Shown here piece after piece: positions 1 through 13,200 of a stretch of 64,000 nucleotides of DNA (position 1 is the stretch's first letter; the number at the start of each line of letters is the position of its first letter). The notes below the pieces were generated by a model that made no database searches, was not told the origin of the DNA, and was given only the letters and a program-made list of their open reading frames with translations. This stretch comes from Mesostigma viride. Its lineage: Eukaryota; Streptophyta; Mesostigmatophyceae; Mesostigmatales; Mesostigmataceae. The stretch covers positions 18,321 to 82,320 of the forward strand of contig RPFO01001045.1 in the NCBI GenBank assembly GCA_009746045.1. Direction: 5' to 3'. The position numbers were made by a program, and so were the translations under genes.

Positions 1-3000
1 CAATAGCCAACTCTTGAAGGCAGAGGAACATTGAACAGAAATCCACCATCTCTTGGGAAAAGCAGATGGGTTTTTACATCCCTGGAAACAGGGCCTCCTA
101 TCTCATAAACATCTAGTCACAGGTTTCTACAGCAGACAAGTCACTACCTTATCTACTATAAATCCAGATAAACACATCTCATAATACAAGGTCTTCCATT
201 CAGCATCCTGGAACCTGGAACTCTGGACTGGAACATCAGAACTGGACTGGAGCCCCCCCATCATCCATCCTGGAATCCCCCCCTCACACCACAATCCAAA
301 GCCCCCTTTCCTTCTCAGCCCTGTTCCTCACAGGCTATACCAATCCCCATTCAGGCCATCCTTGCCCTTGAGTCCACCATGGGAAACTGCTCCACCATGT
401 GGGCCAACTCTGGCCAGTCCTGCTGACCTGCAACACCACGCAAGTCTCAGCAGCTCCTGCCACCATCTGGGCAGCATAGCGAAGGCATGCCCCTGGATAG
501 GAGAGAGCACCACAGACTGACTCTCAGGGTCCATCACCCAAGTAGAGGACGTCTTGTGCCTGCTCACCCATGATCTGTACGCCCACCAGAACTGCAGAAA
601 GGTCTTGACCACCGACCACTTAGCACCTATCAGAGGCACCAGCACCCTTAGTGGCGTCTGACGGATCTTAAGTTCCACAGTGTACTTGGGCAACCCTGGA
701 TGCAAAAGAGGTTAGAAGTCTCCAAAGGAAAACACCTTCTGGCAGAGCTGGAGGAAGAAGGAACCAAATCAAAGCACCCTTCTGAACTGAAAACTCCAAC
801 AGCTCCATGTAGGAAGCCTCTCCCATACTCACTGGCTGCAACTGAGTAAATGCCTCCTTCAAGGCCTCAGGTAAGGCTGCCAGCATGACCGGCCCCTCAG
901 CAGGCCTCATGTCAATCTCAGGTCCTGGTGACAATGCATACATCCTATGCAGCAGATGAGCCACAAAAAGGGGAGCCACTCTCATACAGGCTTGTGTGCA
1001 GCTGAGATAGGACCTCCTCCACATAGCCTTCAGAGCTCACCTCCCCCTCCTCTCTGTTGAGTGCAGCCAACGCCTTGGCCAAAGTCTCATAGTGGTCACA
1101 GGGGCCCGTGCAGTTCCTATGATCCACATAGGCCACTCAGCAGCACCAAGGTAGAAACCTCCAGGTATATACTATTGGTCTGGTACACGAAGACGTGCAT
1201 GCAGAACATGACCCACGTGTCTTAATCATACCAGGAATCAAGCCCTAGGTGAACCACTCCATATGTCGAGGGTACAACACAGAAGTCACTCTCCATGTGC
1301 CATCCAAGCTCAGATCCCCTCAACCATCCTCAGAAACTGGTCACCAAAATCTGGATGTCATCTCAGCTTAGTCCAACCAAACTCCCACCAGAGTCCATCC
1401 CACTCAACTCAGATCCCCGTCGGATTCAATGAGTCCACATGAATCCAAGAAGGAGTAAACAGGATCAAGGCACCTAAGCCAAACAAGGCGAGGCCACTCC
1501 ATGTTCTGGGACACCACCCTCCCTCAGCTAGAGTCCACGGGTGAAAGACAAGCCTGACATTCCCAGGGATAACGGGTCATCCACAGGGATCCATGCCACG
1601 AAATACTGACAACTCTCACTGCTTGATCAGGGCAGGAAGCAGAGTGTCATGTAGCAAGGCTAACCCTCTATACAGCAACCCCCAAACTAACTGGGCTGCC
1701 AGGGTCCAAGGCTCATCAAAGCTAGTCACCACAGCACACCCAAAGATTCCAGCCCTTCTCAAGGGAAGAGGTAGTCAGGGACAGATGCTGTATCACCACA
1801 ACAGAGTGGCAGGTAACCGAGCCATAATAAATCCCCAATCCATCCCAACTGGGGACCTCCCTCAGATCACCAACAGGTCATAGCAGGCTGGGTGGATTCC
1901 AAGAATGCTCAATCCTAACACAGGGGCTGGCGTGAGCTTCTGCTGCAGCAAGTCCAAGGCCTGCTGACACCCGTCAGTCCACGCAAACTGGAACGAGGAA
2001 ACGTCAACAGCGCCCCAGGTGGAAGTGCAGTCACCAAGAGGCAGGAGCAATCCAGCAGGAAGACGTCGCCAACAGGGTCGCCTCAGGAAGATCAAGGGTA
2101 TCTCAGAAGTACACCCATGATGAAGAGAGGCCGTGGACAGGGTTGTCACCAGTGGGTACCCGTCAGCAGGTTGGGGAGGTGCCACAAAGCACAGCCAAAA
2201 TAGCCCACCGATGGCCAGCGAAACCAGGATACCACATAGTCAGGGATCTATGAGGTGAGCCCGACAGGATGAACTGAAATCCCAGGGTGAATCCACGCTA
2301 TGATCCTCACAGATCTCCTCCCCACCAGAACAAAATTCCCCCCCTCCAGTCGCACCAAAGGAGTGAGAGTGAGGTAAAGCCACATCTCCTTAGTAGCTAG
2401 TACACTCAAACCCATAGCCAGTGGCCTATGATAATCACAAGGCACACTATTTCTCCATAAGATGCCTGGGAAAACCATCCACAGCCTTGAGAGGGATAGC
2501 AGAAGATCAGTAATGCCTCACCAGCATTATGAACGGTATGCCCCAACTTGTAAATCGTAGCACACGCTACCCCCATGCAAGGGCTAGGTGCAGCCCAATC
2601 CCCTGCACGCCCTGCTCCCCACACAAATCCCCCTCAGCATAACTGGTAAACTGGAGACTACCAGCATGCCTAATAATTCCACCCCTCTGCGTAGAATAAG
2701 CTGTAATAATCCTGGTATCAGCTTCCCAAGATTGACAGCATGACCTAGCAGGAACAAACGCCATGGGATACGCATGAAGACAGAGGCCCAGCCAACCAGA
2801 GAAGGGTGGGGGAGGCAAGTCTCTCAGCCCACTAAACCACTGGTGGCCTGCAGGGTCGCTCTATTAAGACGTCCTATGCACCTCATGACTAAAGATGGGG
2901 TGGGAACTACAGCATCCAAGACAGAGTTGCATACAAGGCAGCTTGAGAGCAGACTGAAAGCAATCACCAATCAGCCAACTGATGTGCCCAAGCTTGGCAG

Positions 3001-5320
3001 GGCCCCAGCAACAAAAATCACTCCCCGCATCCATCCAGGTGGCACTACCATGCAAGGTAATGTGGGCATTAGGATCGAAGGAGCCCAAGACAAGGTTGCA
3101 CAAGTAGGGCAGCGTAAGGGTATGCTGGATGAGGCCATCAGTCATCAAACAGATACACCCTCAGCTTGGCAGGGCCCTAGCAAGTAGACTGAACCATGTC
3201 CCCCTAGTCAAAGCATGGAAAGTAGTATCCATGTCCGTGGACCACGTAGACTGCCAAATGGTATTAATGTCAGTGTACCACGGATACTGATGCACATGAG
3301 GCAGGTTGTAAGGGTGGTAGAGGGCTGAATGGGTCCCCCAACTAACCCACACCTCTAAGCTCATGTGAGCCCCCGCCCAGCACCAAGTAGTCCAACTCCT
3401 CAATTAAGAGTCAACGGAGTGGGCATCATTGTCATCACTGTCATGCCAAAGATTCCAGCCTGCCCCACAGTTGTAGCTCCGTTGATCCCGCCCATCATCC
3501 AACCAACAAGGACATCCTACCCACGCAAACATGATGCCAGACCCCCCGTGCAAGCAGTCCCATTCATACAACCATCATGCTGTGCAAGCAATCAGCTCAA
3601 GGGCGGATGGTGTACTATCAAGACAACAAGCCATCCTGGCACCATGCAAGCAAGAATAAGTCCATAGCAGGGCAAAGCAAGGGTAGGAGGTTACTCATCT
3701 GCACAAGGCTGGCTTGATGTCCACCAGCAGGCAGGACCCAGCACTGCGTCAGGAGCAGGCACCAGCATTACAGATACTCGTCACTTGGGCGTCCCCAAGT
3801 CACCAGAGTCGCCAGCGGCCACCATGCAGTGCTTGCAGTCGCCACCACGAGTGCTCTCAGGCCCCACCATGAGTGCTGGTAGTCGCCACCAGGAGTGCTG
3901 GCACTCGTCACCATGAGTGCTTGCAGTTGCCACCAACAGCACTAGTCCACTACCAGGGTACTCTCCAACGTAGCCTCCATGCACCATGCCCGCCATAGAC
4001 ATGTTCCAATCCCCCACTGGCCTCAAGCCCCCAAGAGGCTACTGCCACCACGCCCAATCAGCGTTGGACCACCCCCACATGTGGGTATCCAACACAGCTG
4101 TTGCCTGACTGACAACCAAGACTAGCTGCTTGCGCCGATCACGCTATGGGGAAGTGACTAAGCTGCTTTATGGAGGCCTGGGACGGACACCAATGAGCCT
4201 GGCTCCAGAAGCTGCTTGGAAGAAGGACCACATGCTGTCAACTGCCCGGACTAAACGTCAATCAGGCTGCAGGAAGGAGCCAGCACTCTTCACTATGGCA
4301 CTCAGAAAAACTGCCTAGTAGGCAAGCCACAGACTGCCAACCTATTAAGATAGCAGACTCGAACAGGGCTACTACCAAGTGCCAGGTAGCCAGAACTCCT
4401 AAGCCGGAGGAGCACAAGGGCCTGAGGTGGTCCAACAGCCAGCAGAATTGCCCAAAATCGAAAAAATGGGCCTAAAAACGCCTTGACCAGTGTCAAAAAT
4501 TCTGATCTGAGAACTATATCAGATATATTCACAGATAAGAACTATGACAGCAGCCCTGGTGTCCATACTTGCTGTCCTAGTGCACCTCCTAGGCCCAACA
4601 GGGACCATCTGCCAACAAGCAGTGGTAACCATCTGTCCTGGGAGAAGTAAATGCGTGGTCACAATGGTCTGGCGCAGGTAAGGGCCCCAACTGGCAAGTG
4701 ACCCACACCCCACTTGTAAAGGGACGTTGTCAAGCAAGTGGTCCACCCCCTCTGGGAACATGTGTCAAAGGACACCGTCTAGCAAGTGGGCAACCCATGC
4801 AAGAGACACCTGGCAACTCATGGGTGCACGTGTGATACCCTCTAGGGGACAACCCACTGCAGGTATCCCGATGTCCCCTGATGTGGTGGCATCTACCATG
4901 CCATATGCCTCCATGATAGCATCTGGCACCCTTTTGGCAGACCTGGGATATCCACTCCCCCGCAGAAATTTTCTCAGGGTAACTAGACACAGCTGTCCAA
5001 GTATGATAGTGGAAACCCCGTAAATGCTGTTGTTCTGCCCTGGCATGTGTGATGCCGTCTGGAAATTACATTGCAGACATCCAGGATGTCCACTCCCCCG
5101 CAAAAAATTGCTCAGGGTAACCAGACGTAGCTGCCACCAATCTGGACAACTCCTAGGGAGCTCGCCCTACCCATAGTACCATGATGATAGTGGGAACAAC
5201 ACAAATGCCGTTGTTCTCCTCCCCACCAAAACCAAACCACCATACACGTGGGAGGAACCAAAGCTCAACCTAGAACGCCTCCACTGTCATGATGCTCAAC
5301 AAGAAAAGGAAGAGTTTCCC
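1..5320. other. Degenerate retroelement-derived region
   Basis: Apart from the gypsy fragment I see no confident gene. Short open frames on both strands overlap each other without recognisable domains. Local repeats: a GTCGCCACCA/GAGTGCT minisatellite at about 3815-3945, and two similar blocks at 4949-4997 and 5083-5134 (CACTCCCCCGCARAAA, then CTCAGGGTAAC). Confidence 0.4.
1862..2185 (-). pseudogene. Ty3/gypsy reverse transcriptase remnant
   Basis: The minus strand reads FAWTDGCQQALDLLQQKLTP then APVLGL, the connection between reverse transcriptase and RNase H of gypsy elements (family: FxWTxxCQxAFDxLKxxLTxAPVL). The residues before it, which should hold the RRFI motif, need a frameshift. 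The gene should continue toward lower coordinates, but no clean RNase H or integrase motif was seen. Confidence 0.6.
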
Positions 5321-7500
5321 CCACAACTGAAACAAATGTTTGGCGACGCGTGAATTAAGGACGTGCCACAGTCCTTAAACAGCAAGGGTAGGCTGCCCAT
5401 GCACCGAAGAAAAGGATCCTGAAAGATTGTCAAGTGAGTGCAAAAGGAACCTTGCGTAAAAAAGGCAGCCATGAATCCCTACTGTCCGCTCATCCGGAGC
5501 CACCCTCAAAAGACACGAGGTGTAACCTGAGCCACACCGTAAAAATGTCGTCAAAGAAAAGCAGCACCGGGAAAAAAAAACAACCTTAGACGGCGACGTC
5601 GTCAGGCGGTCGCGGTGGTGGTCGTGCGTGCAGCCGCAACCCGGAAACCGGGTGATAGGTGCCGTCGGCAGCAACATTGCGTCGGCTCAGCCATAACCCG
5701 TAGCGCCATGTCAGCCTGGCCGAAAACAGAGCCTGCAGGGAAAAAAGACAGCTCCTAGCAGGATTCTGGAGCCGGACCTGCTGAGCTACTGGCCCAACAC
5801 TCCGCATGGCCCTGCTCGAAACGTAGCAACACTTGCGTAATGCTAATATATAAAGATGTTTGGAGCTAGGCAGAGACTGCGGCGTCAGCAGCCACGACAG
5901 ACAGGGCGGTGGTCGGACTTCAGCACGATGCGGCCAGCCAGCCGAAAGCCCGTAAGTAAGGACGCTTGTCAATGAAATATTGCACGAATTTAAAGAAAGG
6001 GACGGTGACTTAGTGGTGCGTTAATAATGGCTTATGCAACACCCTTTTCTAGGGAGAGGTGAAGGAGAAGAAGTCGCCCACACCTGGTTCCGTAGGGATG
6101 AAGGTGATTGTGTAACCCGCCTCACTTCAGTCATAGAAGTACGATTGAAATTAAGTTGACGCCGTGGAGTATGAGTAGTTGTCTCAGCACCTTCCCTAGC
6201 AATGGGTTCCAGAGATGATGACGGATCTCCCAAACCTTGATTAGTAGGGGGTAAAGGTGATTGTGTCTTCGAACTACTCATACTTCCACATGGAGTCGCG
6301 ATCGTCTGCCTAGTAGAGACAACGGTTACGGCTGACTTCTAGTGTTACAGAGCAAGACAGTCACATCAGGATGTGTCTCAGTCTGTAACACCGTAAGTTT
6401 TCCGCAACTCTATGAATCTTCTCGGATGACAGACATCTGATCAACGTTGTACTACCCGGAAGGTTGCGACTTCAAGAGAAACACCAAAGTAGAGACCTCC
6501 GATACCAATGTAACGACTAAAAATGATCATCAACATCATCCACAGTCCAATATGAAAGATCTTTTACCTGGGTTGCTTTCCTGAGTCGCAGAACTTCAAG
6601 TATCCGAGCAACGTTGAGATGGAAATTCCACAGCACGTGATTTAGGGAATCACAACCCCTTGTAGACACAAAGACAAGCTCGTGTATAGACGACCTCTGT
6701 GGAACTGAAGGACGTCTATAGCCAAGGGGCTCTTATGGATGGACAACAAAGACAAGCTTTATTATACCATGGTGAATCAAAACCAACGTAGCAACAATGG
6801 CGACCCCACGTCCTTGATATCGACGTGCTTGTCGAACTTGCTCCAACCTTAGCCTGAAGAGAACCAATCAGAACCATGGGATTCTATACAAGATCTTCGT
6901 ATCCATCCTAGTCACACAGAACAGAACAACACCACACACAGCCTGGCAGAATCTTTCCATGAGATCCTAAATCTGTCGTAAGCACTGAAGTCCCAAAGGA
7001 GCATTTAAGACTCAATAGTACCAACTAACAAACTACAACCCCACGTGGATCAGGCCACGACCAATGAGGGCTCCTATCAGTAGTATCAGCCAACAAACTA
7101 CAACCCTACGTGGATCAGGCCACGACCAATGAGGGTTCCTATCAGTTGGTTGACAAAGTATCAGCTCCAAGTACCGTCGTCTTAGAAACCTCATAACTTT
7201 CTCAATACTGATCCAAAAGTCCTCAAATAAAAGCCAAACATTCACAAAACAAAGGATGTAACAACAAAGTCATTTTTGCTTGTTACAGGTGCCAGTCATC
7301 AAAATGTGGTCTCAACCTATAAGGCGTTAGCCCAAGTGTGCCTAGTGTAACAGTTTGGGAAGCACCCCCGTGGTGGACTCCGTTGGCGGTGGGGAATCCC
7401 TACAGTTCGCAAACAGCTGCATGTAAAGTTGACCCTCGAATGCCAGGCTGTCCCATGAACCAGCTTGCTTGTTGACTTGCTCGTGCTGTATTTTCTACTC
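5320..7500. other. Unassigned region, possible retroelement
   Basis: A minus-strand frame at 6021-6281 has internally repeated TQSP/SSS motifs but no known domain. A 61-bp direct duplication lies at 7023-7145 (AACTACAACCCYACGTGGAT). Nothing else supported. Confidence 0.3.
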
Positions 7501-7554
7501 TATTTTCTAAATGATTGATGCGACCCATCCATTACCTCTTCCAGGTCAACTGAT

Positions 7555-7956
7555 GTGATGGCGGTTGCCGGGCAGAACCCATCCCTGGAAGTGGCGGCGC
7601 CTCGGTCGGGCACGAGCCTCTGGGCGGATGTCTGGGCAGTGCCCAGGATTCCCCAGCCGCAGGGACGGGGCATGGTGAAAGGGCAGCGCATGAACCCTGC
7701 GCCGTCCCCGCTGCTGCAGCAGTGGTTTGATTTTTCCTTGCAGCCTGCGAGGCATGAGTCCTTCCTGCGGCTTGGGGCATCGCCTGCAGTGGCATCCCTA
7801 GAGCGAGTCAACGATGATGATGTGGGCGGTTCAGTCGCCGTGAGCAAGAATGGCCTTCCCTCCGCTGCCATTCTCGGTCGTAGCGAGTTCTTGCTGCCAA
7901 TGTCTTCACGTGCTATGGGCCAGTATAGACAGCTCATAAATGAGCGAACTCATTAA
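7555..7956 (+). CDS. Unrecognised 133-residue open frame
   Basis: GC-richer than its surroundings, begins MMAVAGQNPSLEVA and ends at TAA 7956. No domain, signal peptide or membrane segment is seen. It may be an exon or a retroelement fragment; the antisense frames are also long, so codon evidence is ambiguous. Confidence 0.2.
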   Translation: MMAVAGQNPSLEVAAPRSGTSLWADVWAVPRIPQPQGRGMVKGQRMNPAPSPLLQQWFDFSLQPARHESFLRLGASPAVASLERVNDDDVGGSVAVSKNGLPSAAILGRSEFLLPMSSRAMGQYRQLINERTH

Positions 7957-8428
7957 CGGTGGGATGACGTGGTCAACAAAATGGCTCCGAGGGCCCACTG
8001 CAAAATCATTAATTAATTAATAAGCACGTGTCACGTGGGTGCCAAGACAGAGTAAAGGAACCTTCAACCCTATATACACATCGAGGAGGGAGAACGCCCT
8101 AGCTTCTCTCACTGCCGCAAGTTGGCAGACCACAGAGCGCTCTCTCCACAGCATGATGCCGGGGCGCAACAAGTGTGGGTGCAATACAACCAGTGCAATA
8201 CCATTGGTAGGCTGACGCATAGCTTATGCTACAAAGGTGAGGTGGGCTCAAGATGTCGGCTAAGGCGCAAGCTGATGGCCACAAGGTGCCAGAGCTAATT
8301 TAAGGTACTAAAACGCTGGGCGCTAGTATCATTTCAAGTGCTGTAATGACTAAGCTATCCCATAATCGATTGCCCCCATCTAGACAACTAGCTTGAGTGC
8401 TCTATCCCGGGGGAGCCCGGGGGGGCTT

Positions 8429-8629
8429 TCACAGTTTCCTGTTGACATAAAGGTCCCTGCCCCGCCAGTACACTTGGGGCTTCTCGGGGTTGGTCTTGTG
8501 GCGGATGTAGTCGGGCCACTGATCGCGGCGCTGCTGCTGGGCTGGCGTCAGGTCGTCGTCAAGCGCAAAATCCCTTATTCCACAATATAGTTTGAAGCCC
8601 GCCCCCCCCCACTGAGGACTTGTGCTCAC
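8429..8629 (-). pseudogene. Retroelement ORF1-like C-terminus
   Basis: FALDDDLTPAQQQRRDQWPD followed by YWRGRDLYVNRKL and a stop resembles the C-terminal end of L1-type ORF1-like proteins in algae and plants (LTPxxR...LW... YFRGxxLxVDG). It stands alone and upstream sequence is lost. A hairpin plus ATTA repeat follows at 8627-8672. Confidence 0.4.
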
Positions 8630-8672
8630 GTGACGCAGTCACGTGTCTATTAATTAATTAATTAATTAATAG
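8627..8672. repeat. 19-bp hairpin with (TTAA)n tail, copy 1
   Basis: CACGTGAC-GCA-GTCACGTG, a perfect 8-bp stem with 3-nt loop, preceded by CCCACTGAGGACTTGTGCT and followed by TCTATTAATTAATTAATT. Near-identical context occurs at 15511-15565; weaker relatives at 8018-8040, 8757-8802 and 16028-16085. Confidence 0.85.
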
Positions 8673-9399
8673 TTTGAAGCACAGAGTCGCGTACATGATA
8701 AATAGCTAAACCTTCAAGGCATGGTCACCCCCGCGATCCCATATAAATGTGTTAATTATAATCATGTGATATGTGTCTATTAATTAATTAATTAATTAAG
8801 TAATATGATATGCGCATAATTATGCGTTAATAAAGCATGGACTTACACGTCATGCGACTGAATGCTCAATGCGGTGGGGTGCCTCTCTATATCAACATTT
8901 CTCTACTGGTCAGCAGCCGCTGGTTTTTCCTCTCTCATGGCTCAATTATGCATTTCAAATCTAAGACAACCATGAATAAGACTTATACGATGCAACTGCA
9001 GTTTAATCCGGCATAGTCTCACTTGCACACATAATTGTCAACTCATTTGCCCATTTCCCCCATTTCCCCAATATCCCATTTTTCCAAATGAATTACTACC
9101 CCATTTTGGTGATCATTTACATGGGGAAAATGTGATTGGAACCACATCTCAGCCGTGCGGATGGCGTAGGGCGCTATTCGATGGGCTGATCCACGCGCGC
9201 GGATCTGATCCAAGCGGAGGAGGTGTTTTGATGAGTAGTGTAGTTAGGCTTTTCTAGACTAGATAGCGTAGAGTTAGGTTAGTTCGATTACGCGGCTTCC
9301 TCCACCCCACCCACCCATCATGGAATATGTGCTACATGCATGATCTCCCAACGGAGGCATTTTAAAATTTAATTTTAATTTAATCCACGCGCGGCAGTT

Positions 9400-10160
9400 A
9401 CTAGTGCGGACTAGCTGCGGAAGGCACCACCCGCGAGACCATTCGCACTTCACAACGGGGTCGTGTGGCAAGGTCGTGCCCCTGTCCCCATATCTGTTCA
9501 TTTTTGTCGTGGATCACGTCATGCGCCAGGCGCGTGCGCTCTTTACTGGGGTTCGCCGCCTGGCTTGGACATCCTTAACCACCGGAGCATGGGCGGCGAT
9601 GGCCCTGGTTATCGCCTGTGCGACCTGATATCTTAGTATGCAGATGATACCACCCTTATTGAGCGCCCTGAGCACATTCAGACCTGGCTGGACTGTCTGG
9701 GATTGGAGGCCGGCGCCGCCGGGCGGTGGGGCTGGAGATTAGCATCAAAAACGAGGCGATGGTGATTGGTACCACCAGTCGCCCGCCGCTCCCGCGGCTG
9801 CTCGACGGGTCTGAGGTGCAGTTCTGTGATCGCTTCAAACTGTTCCAAGGGGAGCAAGCTCCCCGACACGGCTGATCGATGACTTGTGAACACCCCCATC
9901 CGGCGGCCTGGCGTCGGGCTCGACTCGCTTAATAATGCGACACCTACTGCATGGCACAGTCTCGAAGGACCTAGGCGAGGACCGTAAGCGAGTGCTCTTA
10001 ATTCAAGGTCTTGGTCCTCACGGTGCTCAACTACGGGGCCCGCCGAGGCCTGAACACAGTCTCACGCGGACCAGATGAACACGCGGTTGAACGGCACGGT
10101 CACACGGATGATCCGGCAAGCTTTGAATGTCGGGTTTTCCACCCACGGTCGGTCAAGTAC
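9400..10160 (+). mobile_element. Non-LTR retrotransposon RT remnant, copy 1
   Basis: VPLSPYLFIFVVDHVMRQAR (RT block with PLSP) at about 9480-9540, YADDTTLIE at 9637-9663, then SIKNEAMVIGTT, VLNYGA and LNGTVTRMIRQALNV in the order of a LINE palm and thumb. Frameshifts and a TAG directly before YADD show it is dead. LNGTVTRMIRQAL pairs with LDGNVTKMLRKAL of the copy at 14.9 kb. Confidence 0.75.
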
Positions 10161-10179
10161 TGCTAGAGTATTTGTAAAA

Positions 10180-11580
10180 GGGTATGCCTCGCAGTATGCC
10201 AGCTCCCAACGCTGCCATTTTTGCGGGCTTGGCGGCCCGCGCTCCGCTGCTGGCGGTGCCCCGGCATCGGCCGGCCATGCCCGCCGCCGACCCGGCCCGC
10301 TCGATCTACCGCCGACAGGACCCCAAGTACGTACGTCCTGGCTGCCCGGCACCGCCTCGAGCGGAAACGGGACCAGCTGTTGAAAACGGTGCTCAAGGCC
10401 GCCCGCCTTGTGGAGGCCCTACCCACGTGTGTAAGGTCGCACGTGAATATTTACTTTATCTACCGACGACATGTTGGGCCGACAGTAATTCCTGGGCTGA
10501 CAGGAACTATGCGCTTTATGTCTACGACGGTATTGGATTGATACCTCGTACGCAGGAAATAGGAAACTTAATAACCTGTGGACCGTTGTGCCGCAGGCTT
10601 GGTCTTGCCGACTATATTGGATGCAGATGCCATAATAATCACTGTGGGGACTGTGCTCTGTGGATCGACACTGACAGTACCGCCTGTGTGGGAGGCCTGC
10701 TGTATTGGCAGTATAGGATCTGGCCGCTGTACAGGTTAGTATTACTGTACCGGGATATGAGTCCTAGCTGAGCAGGTCAGCAGATACTGCTCACTCAGAC
10801 GGTCCTGGCATAACACAGTGCACAAGTATATAAAGTGCACTCCGTTTCCCTTGAGGGGAGCGTGGGGGCCGTATTCCTGCGCGCCCTCCCCATGAGCCCT
10901 TTGTTCACGCTGGGTCCGGCCCTTAACGTCATCGCCCTCCGCCACCAGCTGTCTGCCCCGCAACCTCTCATCACGGCGCCCGGTGCGTCCTGCGGCAGCT
11001 GCGGGCTTGCTCTCGATACTACTGGGACGCACTACATTGCGTGCATGGGTGGCCAGCAGAACCAGAACTGGTTCCTCCATCTCCATACCGCTCTCCTCCG
11101 GGTGGTGTATGCCATGCTTCGGTAGGTCTTTCCCCACTCCACCATCAAGTGCGAGGTCGCGGATGGGGCCGCCCTCTACTCACCCAACCACCGCCCCGAC
11201 ATTATCGTGCTTGACTACGACGGGCAGGGTTGCCACCTGCTCATCGATGTCTCCGTGGCTCGGCCGCTCTCCGGTCGCCACATCCTCCGGGCGGCTACAG
11301 GTGGATGCCGGCGCTGCTGCCACTGTGGCTGATCGAGTGTGACAAGTTTGCCTCCTACGGCAATGTGGGGCCCCACCGGGTCAATCCCCTTTGTCCTTGA
11401 GGAGTCCGGGCCATGGGCCCCAATCATAGACAGCGGAGTTTCTCCACGACTGTGCTGCCAGCGCCGTGAAGACTGCCCTGTCCTATTTATCGGTACGCCG
11501 GGTCGCCGGCCTAGCTGTCTGCAACCAAGGTAGCGCTCAGCTTAGTATCCGGCTCAGCCTACTACTGGCTATTAATTAAT
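10180..11580 (+). mobile_element. Non-LTR element C-terminus with CCHC and endonuclease-like motifs
   Basis: At 10990-11060 CGSCGLALDTTGTHYIACMG gives a C-x2-C-x9-H-x3-C knuckle, and at 11180-11260 RPDIIVLDYDGQGCHLLIDV followed by SVARPL resembles the PD-(D/E)xK restriction-like endonuclease region of R2/CRE/NeSL-type elements. The two lie in different frames. About 400 bp of unassigned sequence (10440-10840) separates this from the part before it. The 3' end runs into CTATTAATTAATT at about 11565. Confidence 0.5.
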
Positions 11581-12130
11581 TGGTTGATTCAGAACATATC
11601 TCCGCGCAGCTAGGGAGTGATATGTACATAACACATATTCCTGAGAAGGGGTGTATGATTTTGAGTACATTCTGAGCTACAACCTGCAAGTGGGACTGTG
11701 GGAGTTGTAAACTGCCACCAGTATTCTGGGCGCACAAGGTGCACCTGCACCACCATGATGTATCATACCTACTGAAAAGGACTGGCATGGGGTGGAAGAT
11801 GGTTATGGCTAGGCTAGGGCTAGGGCATGGAGTCTCAGCAGAGAGTAACTCTCTGCAGGGCAAAGCATGGCAAATAAGTACTTAACGCTCATGCATATCT
11901 GGTGTGAGGCCCATCATAGGCATACATGGACAATAATGGCAATGTCTGACAGCTAAGCCTTACTATTCTACAGTCTACTGCTACAGTCGGCCCTAGGCTG
12001 TGGTTGCTGGGGTGGCGGGGGTCGCCTGCCAGGGCTTGTGGTTGACGTAGCCTGACCGCCCCCCTCCAGTATACCAGGAATTCCCTGCTGTCTGCTGGAG
12101 CTGGAGGTAGGTCGGCCATATAGCTCCTAT
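11580..12130. other. No gene seen
   Basis: I see no supported gene or element here. A stretch at 11665-11715 (ACATTCTGAGCTAC, then CTGCAAG) weakly resembles 14150-14180 inside the inverted-repeat element. Confidence 0.3.
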
Positions 12131-13200
12131 CACCGTTCGGTAACTTGCTGCGCCAGGGTCAAGTCGATCGTCGTCCAGCGTGCATGTAGGAGTTCCACAC
12201 GAGCCGCTTGCGACACTTGCGGAACAGCACCTTCCCCTTCCGCCATGTACTCATTGAAAGGTGACTGCAGCAGCAGGGGCACCGGTCCAGCCTTATCCCG
12301 CGAGCGGGGAAGGCGGATAGCCTGCAGTGTGAGCTCACCTACGAGGGCCATGGCGGCAAGGATTTTGTTCTCAAACGCCGTGGCAAGCTTCTCAGAGTTC
12401 TCACCCGTTCCATCAGGTCAAAGTGCTCCGGATCGATGATGACATTACGGCTGTATGCGCTTGTCGAGCTCCGACGGCCTCCTCGCGGAGGTCAAGCGTC
12501 TGCATGTTGCTTGAGCTGGGCGGCGATGGCGAGGTGGTGGTGGTGGTGTGGTTCGAATCATGCAGCATGCCGCTGCCCAGGTCTGGGTGGGATGAGGTAC
12601 GCCTCACCGTGCGGCTGGGCCAGCAGGGGCTGGCCGGGCGGCAAGGTCCTTCACCGCCTGGGCAGTGAGGTTCGCGGTGTTTTGCAGGCACTCAATGGCG
12701 ATGGTGTTAATTGTCCTCAGAGGCGCTTGTCGATGTCGACTGTCGAGGAGCTGGGCACGGTGGTGGCGTCGGTTGTGGACGTCGGTGGTGGCAGTGAGGA
12801 GCTTCAATGGAGGTGGCTGTGGTGGTGGATTAGGAGTCTGAGGAGGGGAAGCTTGGCAGTCAGCGTGCCTCGATCCCATGGCCGCCATGCGCATATGCGG
12901 GGAGGGCCGCCCGGGGTCACGTGCTGCTCGGAGGCCAGGCTCCTTGAGGATGGAGCGAAAGGTGACTTCGGAGATGGAATTGTGGTGGTGGGGGTCCAGA
13001 TCTCATCAGCAACAGAGCGCCCGAGGAGGGAGCAGACTCAGCAGAGGGTAATGAGCTGAAGGAGGGGGCGAGAGTAGCCGGGCAGGTCTGGGCTGCTTTC
13101 AACGACCATGCGGCCGCTCGGCACAATGAGACGGTTGCGGGCGTGAAGGTGCTGCCACGGGGCAAGAATCGAGGCGCGCGTATGTCCCATTAAGCAGGGC
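12130..13200 (-). pseudogene. Broken minus-strand coding region, perhaps retroelement ORF1
   Basis: Two minus-strand stretches look protein-like: AIECLQNTANLTAQAVKDLA near 12630-12700 and ILAAMALVGELTLQAIRLPR with downstream residues at 12130-12360, separated by a frame change. A Pro-rich stretch precedes them. No known domain. Position among non-LTR remnants suggests ORF1, but that is only context. Confidence 0.3.
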
